NCBI GenBank assembly: GCA_017622845.1
Contig: JAGAQJ010000074.1
Location: 1-64,000 of the forward strand
DNA: 64,000 nucleotides
Direction: 5' to 3'
Origin: Lachnospiraceae bacterium
GTDB lineage: Bacteria > Bacillota > Clostridia > Lachnospirales > Lachnospiraceae
The translations under genes were made by a program, and so were the position numbers. Below are positions 62,600 through 64,000 of this stretch, one piece after another; within the stretch, counting starts at the first letter, position 1; each line of letters starts with the position of its first letter. The notes beneath the pieces were generated by a model. That model did no database searches. It was not told where the DNA came from and saw nothing but the letters and a program-made list of their open reading frames with translations.

Positions 62600-64000
62600 A
62601 TGCAGCAGTTTACGGATAAAGCAAAGACAGCCTTGCAGAAGGCTGCCAAGGCTGCCAGGGATTTGCATCAGAGCTATATCGGAAGCGAACACATATTGGT
62701 AGGGCTTGTGAAAGAAAAAACAGGCGTTGCCGCCAGGGTTCTTGTGGAAAATGGTGTAGACGAAGTGCAGCTTATCAGTATGATTAAGGAGTTAATCGCT
62801 CCGGAAGGAAATATCGCCATGCTTGAGCGTGACGGATATTCGCCAAGAGCAGCCAAAGTACTCGAAGACAGTCATAAGCTGGCGCAGAAATACAAAAGCC
62901 AGCTGACAGGCACAGAACATATTCTGCTTGCCCTGATAAGAGAAGGCGAGAATGTAGGACTCAGGCTGTTAAATACCGTAGGCGTCAATGTTCAGAAATT
63001 GTATATGGACACACTGATTGCTATGGGGGAGGACATCAACCAGCATAAAGATGACCTTAATAAAAACAGAAATAAAAGGAAAAAAGACGGCACGACGCAG
63101 ACATTGAACCAATACAGCAGGGACCTCACATACCTGGCAAAAGAGGGAAAGCTTGACCCGGTAATCGGCAGGGAAACAGAAATTATGCGTGTCGTACAGA
63201 TTCTGTCAAGGCGCACGAAAAATAATCCCTGCCTGATAGGCGAGCCGGGTGTTGGAAAAACCGCTATTGCAGAAGGGCTTGCGCTCAGAATCGTGAGCGG
63301 AGAGGTTCCGGATACGGTCAAGAACAAGCGTGTTGTTACGCTTGACCTTGCCGGAATGGTAGCAGGCTCAAAATATCGCGGAGAGTTTGAGGAGCGCATC
63401 AAGAAAGTGATTAAAGAGGTTATCGAGGCAGGAAACATCTACCTTTTCCTCGATGAAATCCATACGCTGATCGGAGCAGGCGGTGCAGAGGGGGCAATCG
63501 ATGCTTCCAATATCCTTAAGCCGTCATTGTCAAGAGGCGAGATACAGCTCATCGGCGCTACGACTATAGCCGAATACAGAAAGTATATTGAAAAGGACGC
63601 AGCGCTTGAGCGCCGTTTCCAGCCGGTAATGGTTGAGGAACCAAACGAAAGCGAAGCAGTGGAGATACTAAACGGAGTGGCTCATAAATATGAAGAGCAT
63701 CACAATGTGACCATTACACAGGAAGCGATAGAAGCAGCCGTGAAGCTGTCAGACCGTTACATTAATGACCGAAACCTGCCGGATAAGGCAATTGACCTGA
63801 TTGATGAGGCATCAGCAGCAGTCAAACTGAAAAATATGAATGTTCCGGATACATTCAAGGAAATGACAGAGCAGATTAAAAAATATGATGTTCAGATAGA
63901 ACGCTCTATCAGAATGGAGGCTTATACGCAGGCAGCCGAGCTTCGGACAGCCCAGGAGGAGCTGCTGAAAAAGTATGATAAGGCAGTGAGCAAATACGAG
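62600..64000 (+). CDS. clpC: ATP-dependent Clp protease ATP-binding subunit ClpC, 3' end outside window
   Basis: The first 467 residues of a Hsp100 unfoldase that feeds proteins to ClpP. Two Clp N-repeats (about 5-140: [37 protein letters not shown]) precede the first AAA+ module with Walker A GEPGVGKT (about 214), Walker [15 protein letters not shown] and [14 protein letters not shown] middle coiled-coil segment begins near residue 410, as in ClpC. The frame is open to the window edge. GGAGG precedes ATG 62600. The usual ctsR-mcsA-mcsB genes are absent upstream; a GntR-type gene takes their place. Confidence 0.93.
   Translation, partial: MQQFTDKAKTALQKAAKAARDLHQSYIGSEHILVGLVKEKTGVAARVLVENGVDEVQLISMIKELIAPEGNIAMLERDGYSPRAAKVLEDSHKLAQKYKSQLTGTEHILLALIREGENVGLRLLNTVGVNVQKLYMDTLIAMGEDINQHKDDLNKNRNKRKKDGTTQTLNQYSRDLTYLAKEGKLDPVIGRETEIMRVVQILSRRTKNNPCLIGEPGVGKTAIAEGLALRIVSGEVPDTVKNKRVVTLDLAGMVAGSKYRGEFEERIKKVIKEVIEAGNIYLFLDEIHTLIGAGGAEGAIDASNILKPSLSRGEIQLIGATTIAEYRKYIEKDAALERRFQPVMVEEPNESEAVEILNGVAHKYEEHHNVTITQEAIEAAVKLSDRYINDRNLPDKAIDLIDEASAAVKLKNMNVPDTFKEMTEQIKKYDVQIERSIRMEAYTQAAELRTAQEELLKKYDKAVSKYE

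Noticed and set aside
1-64000. tRNA, rRNA, prophage or integrative-element attachment sites
   Set aside because: No cloverleaf, rRNA segment, integrase or phage structural gene was recognised on either strand.

Overview
The window looks like chromosome from a motile, polysaccharide-using Lachnospiraceae bacterium (Firmicutes), of the Roseburia, Agathobacter or Lachnospira kind. The grounds are strong AGGAGG ribosome sites, frequent extended -10 promoters, a chemotaxis gene set, LacI-controlled sugar operons, heterodimeric ABC exporters, and YtrA, NrdR and ClpC style genes. No species is claimed. No tRNA, rRNA, CRISPR array or phage block was seen.

Layout. 1-2300 is a scrap zone: the end of a toxin-antitoxin pair, a decayed small mobile-element gene, an orphan SUKH protein and a permease fragment. 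2316-8132 handles hexuronates: a family 2 glycosidase, a LacI regulator with uxaC, and a divergent kduI whose promoter overlaps a LacI-type operator. 8506-15129 handles glycogen (glgX, a LacI regulator with tandem operators, glgP) with a cheY in between. 15363-26568 holds sbcD-sbcC, a two-gene ABC exporter behind a multi-helix leader RNA, an HPr-like protein without the active histidine, and a nuclease-helicase fusion. 26597-31582 holds a family 51 glycosidase, a purine permease and a UDP-glucose dehydrogenase. 31739-37794 is a maltodextrin operon (binding protein, two permeases, malQ, LacI regulator).

38084-41567 is a second exporter pair. 42255-48675 holds a glycosyltransferase-TPR fusion, anaerobic ribonucleotide reductase behind two NrdR boxes, pyrF and a LytTR regulator with Glu at the phosphorylation site. 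49083-52431 is an unusual trio: alpha/beta hydrolase, divergent ketoacyl synthase III and a six-helix chemoreceptor. 52741-56077 holds pyrE, two small membrane proteins and an M29-type peptidase. 56262-59760 is purE-M-N-D. The end has an SH3/proline-repeat membrane protein, a YtrA-type regulator and the start of clpC.

The most striking signal lies between genes: a dispersed family of roughly 300-bp long-palindrome elements at 10677-11021, 41570-42137 and 61713-62068, with short remnants near 23.9, 48.8 and 52.5 kb. Two sequence types share one fold. Their helices change on both strands together while the unpaired segments stay alike. The ends carry inverted repeats related to GTAACAGTTCAGCC, and one copy is flanked by a perfect 7-bp direct repeat. 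This fits a mobile element that encodes, or is, a structured RNA.
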